Shown here: piece by piece, positions 28,247 to 36,969 of the stretch | How positions within the stretch are numbered: position 1 is the first letter of the stretch | How the letters are laid out: each line of letters starts with the position of its first letter | Assembly: GCF_001436755.1 (NCBI RefSeq) | Contig: NZ_AYZD01000011.1 | Location: forward strand, 62,001-126,000 | DNA: 64,000 nt | Direction of reading: 5' to 3' | From: Liquorilactobacillus aquaticus DSM 21051 | Lineage (GTDB): Bacteria; Bacillota; Bacilli; Lactobacillales; Lactobacillaceae | The notes under the pieces: generated by a model | Databases searched by the model: none | What the model saw: only the letters and a program-made list of their open reading frames with translations | What the model was told of the DNA's origin: nothing | Made by a program: the position numbers and the translations under genes

Positions 28247-31180
28247 TCAACCGTTTATTTCACTATCAGTATCCGTCAGCAGCTTATAATAGCGATGTTG
28301 TACAGGATCTTTCAAACGAAGGTCCAGTGCAACAATTGCTTTCTTATGTCCGTTTTTCCCTAAAATCATTTTTTCAGATGCTGAATCTCTGATTATTTCA
28401 CTCTCACCCAAATAGAAGAAGTCTTTACCTTCAGCATCACTTTTCTTGACGAATAAATGAATTTTAACGATCGGATTTCCTTCTCCATCAGTCTGCAATA
28501 GTTTCCGAACTTCATCTGAATAAAGATGACGCGGGCTGCGTGTAAACCAACGAATGATAGATGTACTCAAAAATGCATTCTCATAGTTCTCACCCTTGTG
28601 TTTTACATTCTTATCTTTTGTATAGGTTATAAAAATAGGGCAATCATTTTTGCCTACACGATAACCATACATTGGTGCACTTACATCTTTTTTCCAATTC
28701 AAGAGGCGACAAACATCTTTACGCGTATATTTTTGGTAAAGTGTAAAAGGAACTGCAGGGTCAAAAGATCTAGCCTTTAAAAGACCTGTTTTCACGATGT
28801 CCTTGAATAAGAACTTAAAAAAAACATTTTTATTGAGCATTGTCAAAATGTCCTGGTTCAAATAATAGTTTCCTTCTTCATGATAAACCAGCGGTTGTCC
28901 TCCGTATCGATCTGACTTGAAGTTTTTTCCTGCTTTGACATGAAAAAATTCAAGACTTAAAATTGCATCCACTGACTTTAAAACAGCACTATTCACGTAA
29001 CAACCTTTTTTATACAATACATCAACAAATTGTGTTTCTGTTATTATTCTTTTTTGCATTAATTCTCGTAACAGCAGCAGTTCATGCCTTCTCATCCCGT
29101 TCAATAATTCTTTTGTCAAAAAGTACAAAACTTTGTCTTGGTAAGATGTTAATTTGATGCTCTCTTTCATTTTCAAAAGGAAATGATAATAATTGGGCAA
29201 GAGATTATTATTTGCAAACACTATTGGATCAATAGAACCGTATTTTTCAAAGTCAATAAGGAGCGGAATTCTTCCAATTTTGCGTTTCAATTCCTGATAA
29301 TCTTTCCGCATCTCCATCAGTGAATCCAGCTTGGTCGCTTGAATTGAGGCATAGATCTGCTGCCGTGCAATTTCAGTGAAGTTGATCGTAGAAATCCCAA
29401 TAGTCGGCTGCAAACTGACTTCACTTCGTGCATTATCCTTATTTCGTGATCGGTCTCCCGTCAAAGCCATTGGTATCAAGTAATTGTTCTTATAGTTTCC
29501 GATAAAGTCTAGAATCGTCACATATTCCTTATGCGGAAATTTGCGCAAACCACGGCCAAGCTGCTGGATAAACACAATGCTTGATTGTGTGTTGCGCAGC
29601 ATTACAATCTGATTAAGACAAGGAATATCAATCCCTTCGTTAAATATATTAACCGTCACAATATACTCAATTACGCCATTCTCAAGCATTTCAATCGTTT
29701 TTTCGCGTGTTTGAATTGTTTCATCTGTAAGTGCGACCGCTGGGTGACCTTTTTCCGTCATCAATTTTGCAAGTTCGTACGCTTCTTTTTGACGACTACA
29801 AAAAAGCAATCCGTGGACTTTATCGCCTGAACATCCATAATACTCTAACTGTTCCAGTACATAAGCAACACGTTCTTTTGAAGCTAGGTGACGCAGTGGT
29901 GACTTTTCATCGATTAACTTTCCCTGATATTCATAATCTCGCAGTCCTACATAATGAAACGGTGTCAGCATCTGCTCATTTAATGCGTCTTGTAGTCTGA
30001 TTTCATAAGCAATATTATAGTCGAATAATTGATAAACATTAAAATCATCAGTTCGTTCGGGTGTTGCAGTCATCCCCAAATAAAATTCTGGTTTGAAATA
30101 GTTCAACACTCGACGGTAACTTTTGGAACCAGTTCGATGGGCTTCATCGACAAGAATATAATCAAACTCTTCAGGTGTGAAATGTTTAAGGCTTTCCAGC
30201 TTGGACAGCGTTTGAATTGTCGCAAATAGATATTTTGCATTTTTATCAGTGTGCTGTCCTGACAAAATACCAAAGTTGCTTGCTGGTCCGCCGAGTACTT
30301 TCCGAAAACTTAGCCGCGCTTTTTCTAGTATTTGTTCACGATGAACAATAAATAAGAAACGTCGCGGTTTAAATTGCCTAACATCAAAGGCACCTAAATA
30401 TGTTTTTCCCGTTCCAGTCGCCGAAATGACTAACCCGCGATGTTCGCCACTTTCCCGCAATTCTCGGAGTTTTTGCAAAGCCTGTCGCTGCATTTTGTTT
30501 GGTATGATCTCTGAGGTTTCTGGATATGCAGCTTTGTCTTCGTTGATGAGCTGGTCCGCTTCTTTAACAATCTCAGTTCTCTTTTTTGCAAAAAGATATT
30601 TATATTCGTCCAACCACTTCTGCGTTAATGGCACTGCCTTTGTCCACGCATACGAAACTTCATCACTGATCTGTTTAGTGATTGCGCCTTCCGCATATGA
30701 AGTAAAACGGATATTCCATTCATAATTGCGCAGCAAAGCTGATCTTGTCAGATTAGAACTACCGATAATCACCGATTGATAATTCTGCTTCGCATGCTGA
30801 AACAAATAGCCCTTAGCATGAAAACCTGCTTGCTGTAGTATTCTGACATTCAAATTCGAAATTTTCAGCAATTCAGTAAAGACCTTAGGTTGATTAAAGT
30901 ACAAATAATTTGAAGTCAAGATCCTTCCATGGACACCACGCAAATTAAGATCAGCAAGCACAGCTTTTAATGGTGTCAACATATCATCCGTGATAAAGGC
31001 AACTGCAAAAGTAAAAGTCGAACAATTGTTTAACTCATATCTAATTCGTTCCCAGACCGTTTCTTGTTGACTATTATTCAGCAATTGTGGAGAAAACTCA
31101 GCTGCTGCATAGTTTTCCTTCTGATCAACGTACCCATTTAAAATAGCGGTTTGCAGCTCACGCTTTATGATGTCAGTCAT
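28247..31180 (-). CDS. PLD-nuclease / SF2 helicase / DUF3427 protein
   Basis: A 977-residue three-part protein. Residues 50-200 are a phospholipase D-type nuclease with H122-K124 and GSSNLT at 141-146. Residues 225-560 are a superfamily 2 helicase with Walker A ATGTGKT at about 254-260, DEAH at 345-348 and motif VI QQLGRGLRK. The rest contains a DUF3427-type C-terminus. ATG 31180 follows AAGGGTG and overlaps the mutT stop by 8 nt, so the two are translationally coupled. Such proteins occur widely in Firmicutes and may act in DNA repair or against foreign DNA; the biological role is not established here. Confidence 0.85.
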   Translation of the reverse strand: MTDIIKRELQTAILNGYVDQKENYAAAEFSPQLLNNSQQETVWERIRYELNNCSTFTFAVAFITDDMLTPLKAVLADLNLRGVHGRILTSNYLYFNQPKVFTELLKISNLNVRILQQAGFHAKGYLFQHAKQNYQSVIIGSSNLTRSALLRNYEWNIRFTSYAEGAITKQISDEVSYAWTKAVPLTQKWLDEYKYLFAKKRTEIVKEADQLINEDKAAYPETSEIIPNKMQRQALQKLRELRESGEHRGLVISATGTGKTYLGAFDVRQFKPRRFLFIVHREQILEKARLSFRKVLGGPASNFGILSGQHTDKNAKYLFATIQTLSKLESLKHFTPEEFDYILVDEAHRTGSKSYRRVLNYFKPEFYLGMTATPERTDDFNVYQLFDYNIAYEIRLQDALNEQMLTPFHYVGLRDYEYQGKLIDEKSPLRHLASKERVAYVLEQLEYYGCSGDKVHGLLFCSRQKEAYELAKLMTEKGHPAVALTDETIQTREKTIEMLENGVIEYIVTVNIFNEGIDIPCLNQIVMLRNTQSSIVFIQQLGRGLRKFPHKEYVTILDFIGNYKNNYLIPMALTGDRSRNKDNARSEVSLQPTIGISTINFTEIARQQIYASIQATKLDSLMEMRKDYQELKRKIGRIPLLIDFEKYGSIDPIVFANNNLLPNYYHFLLKMKESIKLTSYQDKVLYFLTKELLNGMRRHELLLLRELMQKRIITETQFVDVLYKKGCYVNSAVLKSVDAILSLEFFHVKAGKNFKSDRYGGQPLVYHEEGNYYLNQDILTMLNKNVFFKFLFKDIVKTGLLKARSFDPAVPFTLYQKYTRKDVCRLLNWKKDVSAPMYGYRVGKNDCPIFITYTKDKNVKHKGENYENAFLSTSIIRWFTRSPRHLYSDEVRKLLQTDGEGNPIVKIHLFVKKSDAEGKDFFYLGESEIIRDSASEKMILGKNGHKKAIVALDLRLKDPVQHRYYKLLTDTDSEING

Positions 31181-31592
31181 CAAAATTCACCCTTTTCAAA
31201 TCAGTTTTTGCGATTTTTTCAATAATCGGCCAATTTGCTGGTGCCCAATCCAATTTTTTTAACTCTGAGGATTGAACCCAGCAAATTTGACTATGCGCAA
31301 TCAGGTTAAAATTTTGCGTCAGCAATTTAGCATAATAAACTTTTAAGTTAACTGTTCCAAAAGTATATTCGTGATGCACTTCCATTGCAGCTTGCGGACC
31401 AGTAATGATTTTATCAGAGAACTCTTCCGCAAGTTCTCTTTTAAGCGCTGCTTGCGGTGTTTCATTTCCTTGAATTTTTCCTCCAGGAAATTCCCACATT
31501 CCTCCCAGCATTCGATCGGGGTTCCTCTTTGCCGCTAGAATACGATTATTTCTAAGTAATGCGGCACCTACTACATAAATATCTTTTTTCAC
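31173..31592 (-). CDS. NUDIX hydrolase, MutT-like
   Basis: The start is best read as GTG 31592, with AAGGAG 9 nt upstream, giving 139 residues; an ATG at 31598 is too close to the SD. The Nudix box is complete: GGKIQGNETPQAALKRELAEE, ending in EEF. WEFPGG precedes it, as in 8-oxo-dGTPase MutT. It probably hydrolyses oxidised nucleotides. It is the first gene of a pair with the PLD-helicase, with an 8-nt overlap that ties their expression together. Confidence 0.85.
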   Translation of the reverse strand: MKKDIYVVGAALLRNNRILAAKRNPDRMLGGMWEFPGGKIQGNETPQAALKRELAEEFSDKIITGPQAAMEVHHEYTFGTVNLKVYYAKLLTQNFNLIAHSQICWVQSSELKKLDWAPANWPIIEKIAKTDLKRVNFDD

Positions 31593-31775
31593 TTCCATTA
31601 CTCCTTCACTATTCACGCCTGCATTGAGTATAACAAACACTACTTAATTTCTCTGATTTTAAAGACTAATATTCAGAATATGGTTTTTTAATCATTTAAA
31701 GATGAAAAAATTCACAAAAAGTGTATAATTGCAGAATGAGTGAGAATTGATACTTTTAAAGATGAGGTGCAAATG

Positions 31776-32960
31776 ATGAAGAACCAGAAAAAAATTGAGA
31801 TCCTCCAAAAAATTATTCAAATTAAGTCCGTTAATGACAATGAAAGTGAAGTCGCTGATTATATAAGTTCACTCTTCTCTAGATTTCCTGAAACTAATAT
31901 TCAAAAATTTACTTACGCTCCAAACAGAGATAATCTTGTGATAACGATCGGTAAAAATCAGGGACCAATGCTAGGACTAACAGGACACATGGATGTTGTT
32001 GCACCTGGAAATCTTGAAGATTGGAAATATGATCCCTTTTCAGCAACTATTGCTGATAATAAGGTTTATGGTCGGGGTGCCACTGATATGAAAAGCGGTT
32101 TGGCCGCGCTCGTGGTTGCCCTACTTGAACTCTTAGAACAAAAAACAGAGCTTCCCGGTAAAATTCGTCTTCTAGCAACGGTTGGAGAAGAAACCGGTGA
32201 ATATGGTGCAGCTCAACTGACAACTAAGGGATTTGCCGATAATCTTGCAGGCTTGCTTGTTGCCGAGCCAACATCGCACATGCAGAATATTGTCTATACC
32301 GCGCGCGGTGTAATTGACTATAAGGTAAAATCATACGGCAAAACTGCACATAGTGCTGAACCTCAAGATGGAATCAACGCTATCGACAATCTGATTGTTT
32401 TTTATCATCTTGCAATAGAAAGATTGCTCAAATTCAGTAAAACCGATCCCGTTCTTGGTGGTGTGACTCACAGCATCACTAAAATAAAAGGTGGCGAGCA
32501 GGTTAACAGTATCCCGTCATATGCAGAGTTGATGGGAAACATCCGCACCATTCCAGCTTATCCTAACCAGTGTTTTTATGATGAATTGGAAGCAATCATT
32601 GCTGAATTAAATCAACAACAGGGGTTTAAATTAGCAATTACTTATAGTTTCCCTGAAGAAGCCATTCCTGGTAAACCTGATTCAAGGATTATCAAAATTG
32701 CACAGAGAACCCATCAAAATGTTCTCGGATCTGAAGCTAAAATAACCGGAAGTTCCGGTGCAAATGATAGTTCTGAATTCTTACAGGCAAAAGGCAATTT
32801 CAACAGTATTGAACTTGGTCCCGGTTCAAACACTTCACACCAAAGTAATGAATATGTTGAAATAAACGATTATTTGAACGCAATTGAATTTTATAAGCAA
32901 TTCGCATTAGACTTTCTCCAAGACAAACAAATCAGAAAAGAATTTCCTGCAGCCGATTAG
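31776..32960 (+). CDS. M20 family metallopeptidase/deacylase (ArgE/DapE type)
   Basis: Start chosen at the second of two adjacent ATGs (31776), 8 nt after GAGG, giving 394 residues. Zinc-site segments are GHMDVV, GRGATDMKSG, GEETGEYGA, VAEPTSH and SHQSNEY. It aligns along its length with the enzyme at 18361-19506 (GGVTHSITKIKGGEQVNSIPSYAELMGNIR versus a near-identical segment there), so the two are paralogues. Substrate is unknown; succinyl-diaminopimelate or N-acyl amino acids are the usual options. Monocistronic, with a short terminator at its end. Confidence 0.85.
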   Translation: MKNQKKIEILQKIIQIKSVNDNESEVADYISSLFSRFPETNIQKFTYAPNRDNLVITIGKNQGPMLGLTGHMDVVAPGNLEDWKYDPFSATIADNKVYGRGATDMKSGLAALVVALLELLEQKTELPGKIRLLATVGEETGEYGAAQLTTKGFADNLAGLLVAEPTSHMQNIVYTARGVIDYKVKSYGKTAHSAEPQDGINAIDNLIVFYHLAIERLLKFSKTDPVLGGVTHSITKIKGGEQVNSIPSYAELMGNIRTIPAYPNQCFYDELEAIIAELNQQQGFKLAITYSFPEEAIPGKPDSRIIKIAQRTHQNVLGSEAKITGSSGANDSSEFLQAKGNFNSIELGPGSNTSHQSNEYVEINDYLNAIEFYKQFALDFLQDKQIRKEFPAAD

Positions 32961-32985
32961 GTATCATCTGCCGATACTTTTTTCA
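32960..32985 (+). terminator. Terminator after the M20 peptidase
   Basis: GTATC-ATCTGCC-GATAC followed by six T residues, directly at the stop codon. Confidence 0.55.
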
Positions 32986-33068
32986 ATGTAGTGAGCATTT
33001 ACTTTGTTTGAACAGCCTCCCTGCGCTACTGTTGAATAGAGAGAAAAAACAATAGGAGGCTGGTTATA

Positions 33069-34403
33069 TTGGAAAACAAGTATGATTATGATGTCCTATA
33101 TCTTGGAAGCGGTCATGGTACCTTTGATGGTGCTATCCCTCTGGCTGGTAAAGGCCTTAAGGTTGCCGTCGTTGAAAGCGGCTTGATTGGCGGCACCTGC
33201 CCTAATCGCGGTTGCAATGCGAAAATTACATTAGACGCACCAGTTCCTTTGCAGAGACAAGTTGAAGATCTGCAGGGCATTGTCACTAGTCCAATTACTC
33301 TGAATTGGTCTGAAACAGTTAAGCACAAGCATGATGTTATTAGTGGCCTCCCTGCTTTTATTGCAGGGCTGTTAAAAGACAATGGCGTTACTGTTCTCCA
33401 CGGTCGCGGTAAACTGCTCGATCGGCATACAGTTAGTGTTGGCGGGCAGACCGCAACGGCCGCTAAGATAGTCATCGCAACCGGTCTGCGACCGCATCGC
33501 TTAAATATTCCGGGGAGTGAACTTGCGCACGACAGTTCCGAGTTCATGGATTTAAAAGAATTGCCTGCTAAAATCGCGATCATTGGCGCTGGTTATATTA
33601 GTTTAGAGTTTGCCACTATTGCCAATGCTTTCGGTTCAGAGGTTATCGTTTTGATGCACGGACAGAAAGCACTGCGCAAATTTCATCAACCATTTGTTGA
33701 ACATATCATCGCAGATTTAGAAAAACGCGGTGTCCATTTTGTTCGCAGTGCTAATGTAGCATATTTCGAAAAAAAAGAAGCCGAGACAATCGTTCATTAT
33801 GCCAACGACAGGACTGTCAGTGTCAACTGGGTTCTCGATGCAACCGGACGTATTCCCAATGTCGAAGATCTTGGGCTTAAAGACATTGGTGTTAAATATG
33901 ACAAAGATGGCATTATCGTTAATGACCATCTCCAAACAACTGTCCCCAATATTTATGCAAGTGGAGATGTCCTTAAAAAATCACAGCCTAAATTGACACC
34001 AACAGCTATCTTCGAATCAACGTATCTAATGCATCTTTTTGCTGGTGAAACAAGTAGTGCCATCAGCTACCCTGCGATTCCTTCCGTTGTTTTCACATCT
34101 CCACGTATTGCGCGCGTTGGTCTTCCAGTTGAGAAAGCTGCAGAAAATGATGATTATACAGTTGTCAAAAACAATGTTTTGGATAACTGGTATCGACAAG
34201 TTACACGTGAAACATTTGGTGAAAATGCTCTTGTCTTCGATAAATCACATCATCTCATTGGTGCGACAGAGGTTAGTGAACATGCCGAAGATGTTATCAA
34301 CAGCCTGCTTCCAGCCATCGAACTAAAACTAAAACCTGAACAGATTGAACGTTTAATTCACCTCTTTCCAACTATTGGATCAGCTTCTTGGGAACTGCTG
34401 TAA
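33069..34403 (+). CDS. FAD-dependent pyridine nucleotide-disulfide oxidoreductase
   Basis: Begins with TTG 33069, 8 nt after ATAGGAGGC. The 444 residues follow the glutathione/mercuric reductase plan: FAD motif LGSGHGTFDGA, redox-active disulfide in GGTCPNRGCNAK, NAD(P) motif IIGAGYISLEFA, the second FAD segment YASGDV, and a dimerisation domain. The normal IPSK after the second cysteine is replaced by NAKIT, and the C-terminus lacks the classic HPT sequence (it reads HLFPTIG), so the substrate is uncertain. A parS-like sequence lies within the coding region at 34199-34214. Confidence 0.85.
   Translation: MENKYDYDVLYLGSGHGTFDGAIPLAGKGLKVAVVESGLIGGTCPNRGCNAKITLDAPVPLQRQVEDLQGIVTSPITLNWSETVKHKHDVISGLPAFIAGLLKDNGVTVLHGRGKLLDRHTVSVGGQTATAAKIVIATGLRPHRLNIPGSELAHDSSEFMDLKELPAKIAIIGAGYISLEFATIANAFGSEVIVLMHGQKALRKFHQPFVEHIIADLEKRGVHFVRSANVAYFEKKEAETIVHYANDRTVSVNWVLDATGRIPNVEDLGLKDIGVKYDKDGIIVNDHLQTTVPNIYASGDVLKKSQPKLTPTAIFESTYLMHLFAGETSSAISYPAIPSVVFTSPRIARVGLPVEKAAENDDYTVVKNNVLDNWYRQVTRETFGENALVFDKSHHLIGATEVSEHAEDVINSLLPAIELKLKPEQIERLIHLFPTIGSASWELL
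34199..34214. other. Probable parS centromere site
   Basis: AGTTACACGTGAAACA matches the bacterial parS consensus TGTTNCACGTGAAACA at every fixed position except the first base. It is intragenic, like several Bacillus parS sites, and lies about 21 kb from the parA-parB genes in this window. Confidence 0.7.
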
Positions 34404-34422
34404 AAATTTATAATATAATTCA

Positions 34423-34470
34423 AAAAGCCACTGAGAAACTTTTCAATTAGTCTCCCTGGTGGCTTTTTTA
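34423..34470 (+). terminator. Terminator after the oxidoreductase gene
   Basis: AAAAGCCAC and GTGGCTTTTT form the stem base, with GAGA/TCTC inside, followed by a T run; probably bidirectional. Confidence 0.75.
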
Positions 34471-34517
34471 TCTTGCTCATCAAAAATTAGTTTCCTATTA
34501 ATTCCCTATATCTCCTT

Positions 34518-35396
34518 CTAAAAATCTTCGATCTCTATCTGGATCTTAATTCCATTTGGATCTTTAATCCATAAACTACCTGCCTCATCTTGTCGATAAA
34601 CTATACCTTTTATCTTCCAATGGTGCTCTATTCTTACCAGCTCAGCTTTATTTTCGACAAAGAAAGTGTAGTAGTCCAAGCCCAAATCATTTTCACTCAT
34701 AGCCGGAATATCTCTTCCTGTCCAAATATTAGTCCCAATATGGTGATGGTACTTTCCAGCTGCAAAAAACTTGGCTTGATTCCCATAATTAGTTTTTAAG
34801 GATAAGCCCAAAACTTCATTGTAAAAAGTCTGAGTCTCATCTAATTCTGCAACTTTAAGATGAACGTGGCCTACCTTAGTTCCACTTGGAAAGCCGTCCC
34901 ATCTTTTATCAGCCGCTTCAACTACACCTTGAGCATCCATCTCTTTTGTAATTGCTGGAATTTCACCATCTTCACGGACTCCCCAATAGCTATGTGGCTT
35001 ATCATGGTATACCTCAATCCCATTACCTTCTAAATCGGTTAAATAAAGTGCCTCGCTGTAGCCATGATCACTTGCACCGATAAGCGGGGCTTTAATCATC
35101 AGGTAATGAATTAGAGCATTACCTAAATCTTTCCTACTCGGAAGTAAAAAAGCTATATGATACAATCCTGTCTTTCTCACTGTCGGGAGTGTACCCTCGA
35201 CTTTATTCAAAATCAGCAATGGAGTCTTATCTCCCTTAGCTGCTAGGATACTCTCTTTTTCGGTCTTAAACAGCAGCTTCAAGCCTACTACATTTTGATA
35301 AAAAAGTGTTTGTTTTTCTAGATTAGCTACTTTCAAAGCAACTGTTCCCGTGTGTGTATTTTCCGATAATTTAAATTGCGGTATAACTACTGCCAT
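34518..35396 (-). CDS. VOC-family ring-cleaving dioxygenase, MhqO-like
   Basis: Start taken at ATG 35396 behind AAAGGTG, giving 292 residues. Two vicinal-oxygen-chelate modules are visible: residues 15-125 (GTVALKVANLEKQTLFYQNV, GNGIEVYHD) and 165-290 (VGHVHLKVAELDETQTFYNE, HHHIGTN, DPNGIKIQIE). Metal ligands His and Glu recur in each pattern. This architecture and length match the MhqA/MhqO/CatE group that opens quinol or catechol rings. It begins 2 nt after the esterase gene, recalling the Bacillus mhqD/mhqO combination for quinone detoxification. Confidence 0.78.
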   Translation of the reverse strand: MAVVIPQFKLSENTHTGTVALKVANLEKQTLFYQNVVGLKLLFKTEKESILAAKGDKTPLLILNKVEGTLPTVRKTGLYHIAFLLPSRKDLGNALIHYLMIKAPLIGASDHGYSEALYLTDLEGNGIEVYHDKPHSYWGVREDGEIPAITKEMDAQGVVEAADKRWDGFPSGTKVGHVHLKVAELDETQTFYNEVLGLSLKTNYGNQAKFFAAGKYHHHIGTNIWTGRDIPAMSENDLGLDYYTFFVENKAELVRIEHHWKIKGIVYRQDEAGSLWIKDPNGIKIQIEIEDF

Positions 35397-35398
35397 AA

Positions 35399-36034
35399 TT
35401 ACCACACCTTTCCTTTTGTCCAATCCCTCAGATCACTGATAGCTTTAGGGTGTACGCCATGTCCGATTAGATATTCTCGATAAGTCACGTCGTAACCATG
35501 TTCTTGCATAAACTTAGCAAGATTTTGCCCAATTTGAGGGGCGAATAATGGATCTTTCTTGCCTTGTGAGATAAAGATTGGGGGACGTTTTTCACTGTTA
35601 TTATCACTGATAGTTTTTTCAATAAAAGTAGGCAAGCGACCACTCAATATTATTCCACCTGACATCCATCTAGGATAAACCACACTTAAACTGGCTGTCA
35701 GAATAGCTCCTTGGCTGAACCCGAGTACCAGTTTGGGTTGAGCTTCCAGCCCCTGCTCACCTAATATCGCATTAATCTCACGATAAACAGCAGTAATCAC
35801 CGGTCCGATCACCTCATCTTCAGTTTGTTGGGAAAAATCAGGATCAAAAAAAGCAAAACCATTTGAAAACAAGATATCCCCTTGAAGATGTAGTTGAATA
35901 ACAGGGATATCAAAGAATTCAAGCAAAGGTCTTAGGTCATAAAAATTTGATCCCATTCCGTGCATCGTAATCACGACAGGCGTCTTGGATGTCACTTTTG
36001 CTTTTGGGTAAAGCAATTCATACTGATACTTCAT
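35399..36034 (-). CDS. Alpha/beta hydrolase, MhqD-like carboxylesterase
   Basis: A 211-residue serine hydrolase. The oxyanion segment is MHGMGSN, the nucleophile lies in LGFSQGAIL, followed by the Asp in SQGKKDPLF and the His in IGHGVHP. Length and motifs match the phospholipase/carboxylesterase family that includes MhqD, induced by quinones in Bacillus. It is the first gene of a two-gene operon with the dioxygenase at 34518-35396. A dyad at 36078-36092 lies upstream. Confidence 0.8.
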   Translation of the reverse strand: MKYQYELLYPKAKVTSKTPVVITMHGMGSNFYDLRPLLEFFDIPVIQLHLQGDILFSNGFAFFDPDFSQQTEDEVIGPVITAVYREINAILGEQGLEAQPKLVLGFSQGAILTASLSVVYPRWMSGGIILSGRLPTFIEKTISDNNSEKRPPIFISQGKKDPLFAPQIGQNLAKFMQEHGYDVTYREYLIGHGVHPKAISDLRDWTKGKVW

Positions 36035-36420
36035 CTAATCACCTCACCTTTTTCAATAACTAATATCATTATATATTCTTACAATTAGTAAGTATAGTTT
36101 TTATTATCGAGCAGTTCCAAAATCAGTATTTTTTGATCCTAAGCACACGAGATGAGCGTTTTTGAATTCAACCATTAGTCGAGAAAACTTTAACTACGCA
36201 AGTAAATTTACCTAATAACCATACAAAATAACACAAAGAGGCAGGACCAAAATGTGTGCTTTGGCCCTGTCTCTTCTCAACTTAACTTCTATTTCCCTAA
36301 CTGACGCGTTCAAAAAAACTTTCCCCGTTCAACAACAACTTAAGGATCTTTAACTTTTGCTATCCTCAATCTTACACTCATTTGCTTTTCAACTGTTCTG
36401 CGGTCATATTTCTAAAAAGT
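36035..36420. promoter_or_regulatory. Intergenic region: candidate operator and hairpin
   Basis: CTTAC-AATTA-GTAAG (36078-36092), a perfect 15-bp dyad, lies 44 bp upstream of the MhqD-like gene and could bind a MarR- or HxlR-type quinone-sensing repressor. At 36238-36277 AGAGGCAGG-A-CCAAA pairs with TTTGG-C-CCTGTCTCT, a hairpin that may end transcription of the phosphoribosyltransferase gene. No ORF is apparent. Confidence 0.4.
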
Positions 36421-36966
36421 TTATGGCTGAAAGAGTGGCAATTCTTCTAAGAACTGGATGTCTTTGCGCTTAGCAGCGGCTCCTTCCGCTAAAATAGCAA
36501 AACGGTCAACCACATTTGCTTCTGCTTTGAGTAGCAGCTTCTCAGCTGCCGTAATTGAACCACCGCTACTGATAACATCATCAATAATAACAATCCTTTT
36601 TCCCTTCAATAAAGCAGCATCATTACCATCAATCACCAGTTGTTGCTGGGCACTTGTTGTAATCGCGTTAACCGGTACAGTCAAGGGCGAGTTCATATAA
36701 TCCTTAATGCTTTTGCGTAAAACAACATACCGTGGTTTATTTAAGAAATGGCACATTTCTTGCGCTAACGGAATTCCTTTGCTCTCCATCGTTACCAAAT
36801 AATCAAATTCGAAATCTATTTTTTTAGCCAACCTCTCGGCCGCATAATGTGTTAATTCAGCATCTCCCAAAAGAACAAATGAAGCAATCGCTAAATCATC
36901 ATTAAGTTTTATCAGTGGTAACTTCCGCGTTAAGTCACCTATTTTTAGTTCATAATATTTTTCCAA
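36421..36966 (-). CDS. Purine phosphoribosyltransferase
   Basis: A 181-residue type I phosphoribosyltransferase. The PRPP-binding motif is IVIIDDVISSGGS near residue 125, and the N-terminal half (FDYLVTMESKGIPLAQEM) matches adenine/xanthine-type enzymes. It begins 3 nt after the stop of an NCS2 purine permease, so uptake and salvage are co-expressed. Adenine or hypoxanthine/guanine is likely as base; which one cannot be read. Confidence 0.82.
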   Translation of the reverse strand: MEKYYELKIGDLTRKLPLIKLNDDLAIASFVLLGDAELTHYAAERLAKKIDFEFDYLVTMESKGIPLAQEMCHFLNKPRYVVLRKSIKDYMNSPLTVPVNAITTSAQQQLVIDGNDAALLKGKRIVIIDDVISSGGSITAAEKLLLKAEANVVDRFAILAEGAAAKRKDIQFLEELPLFQP

Positions 36967-36969
36967 CTG

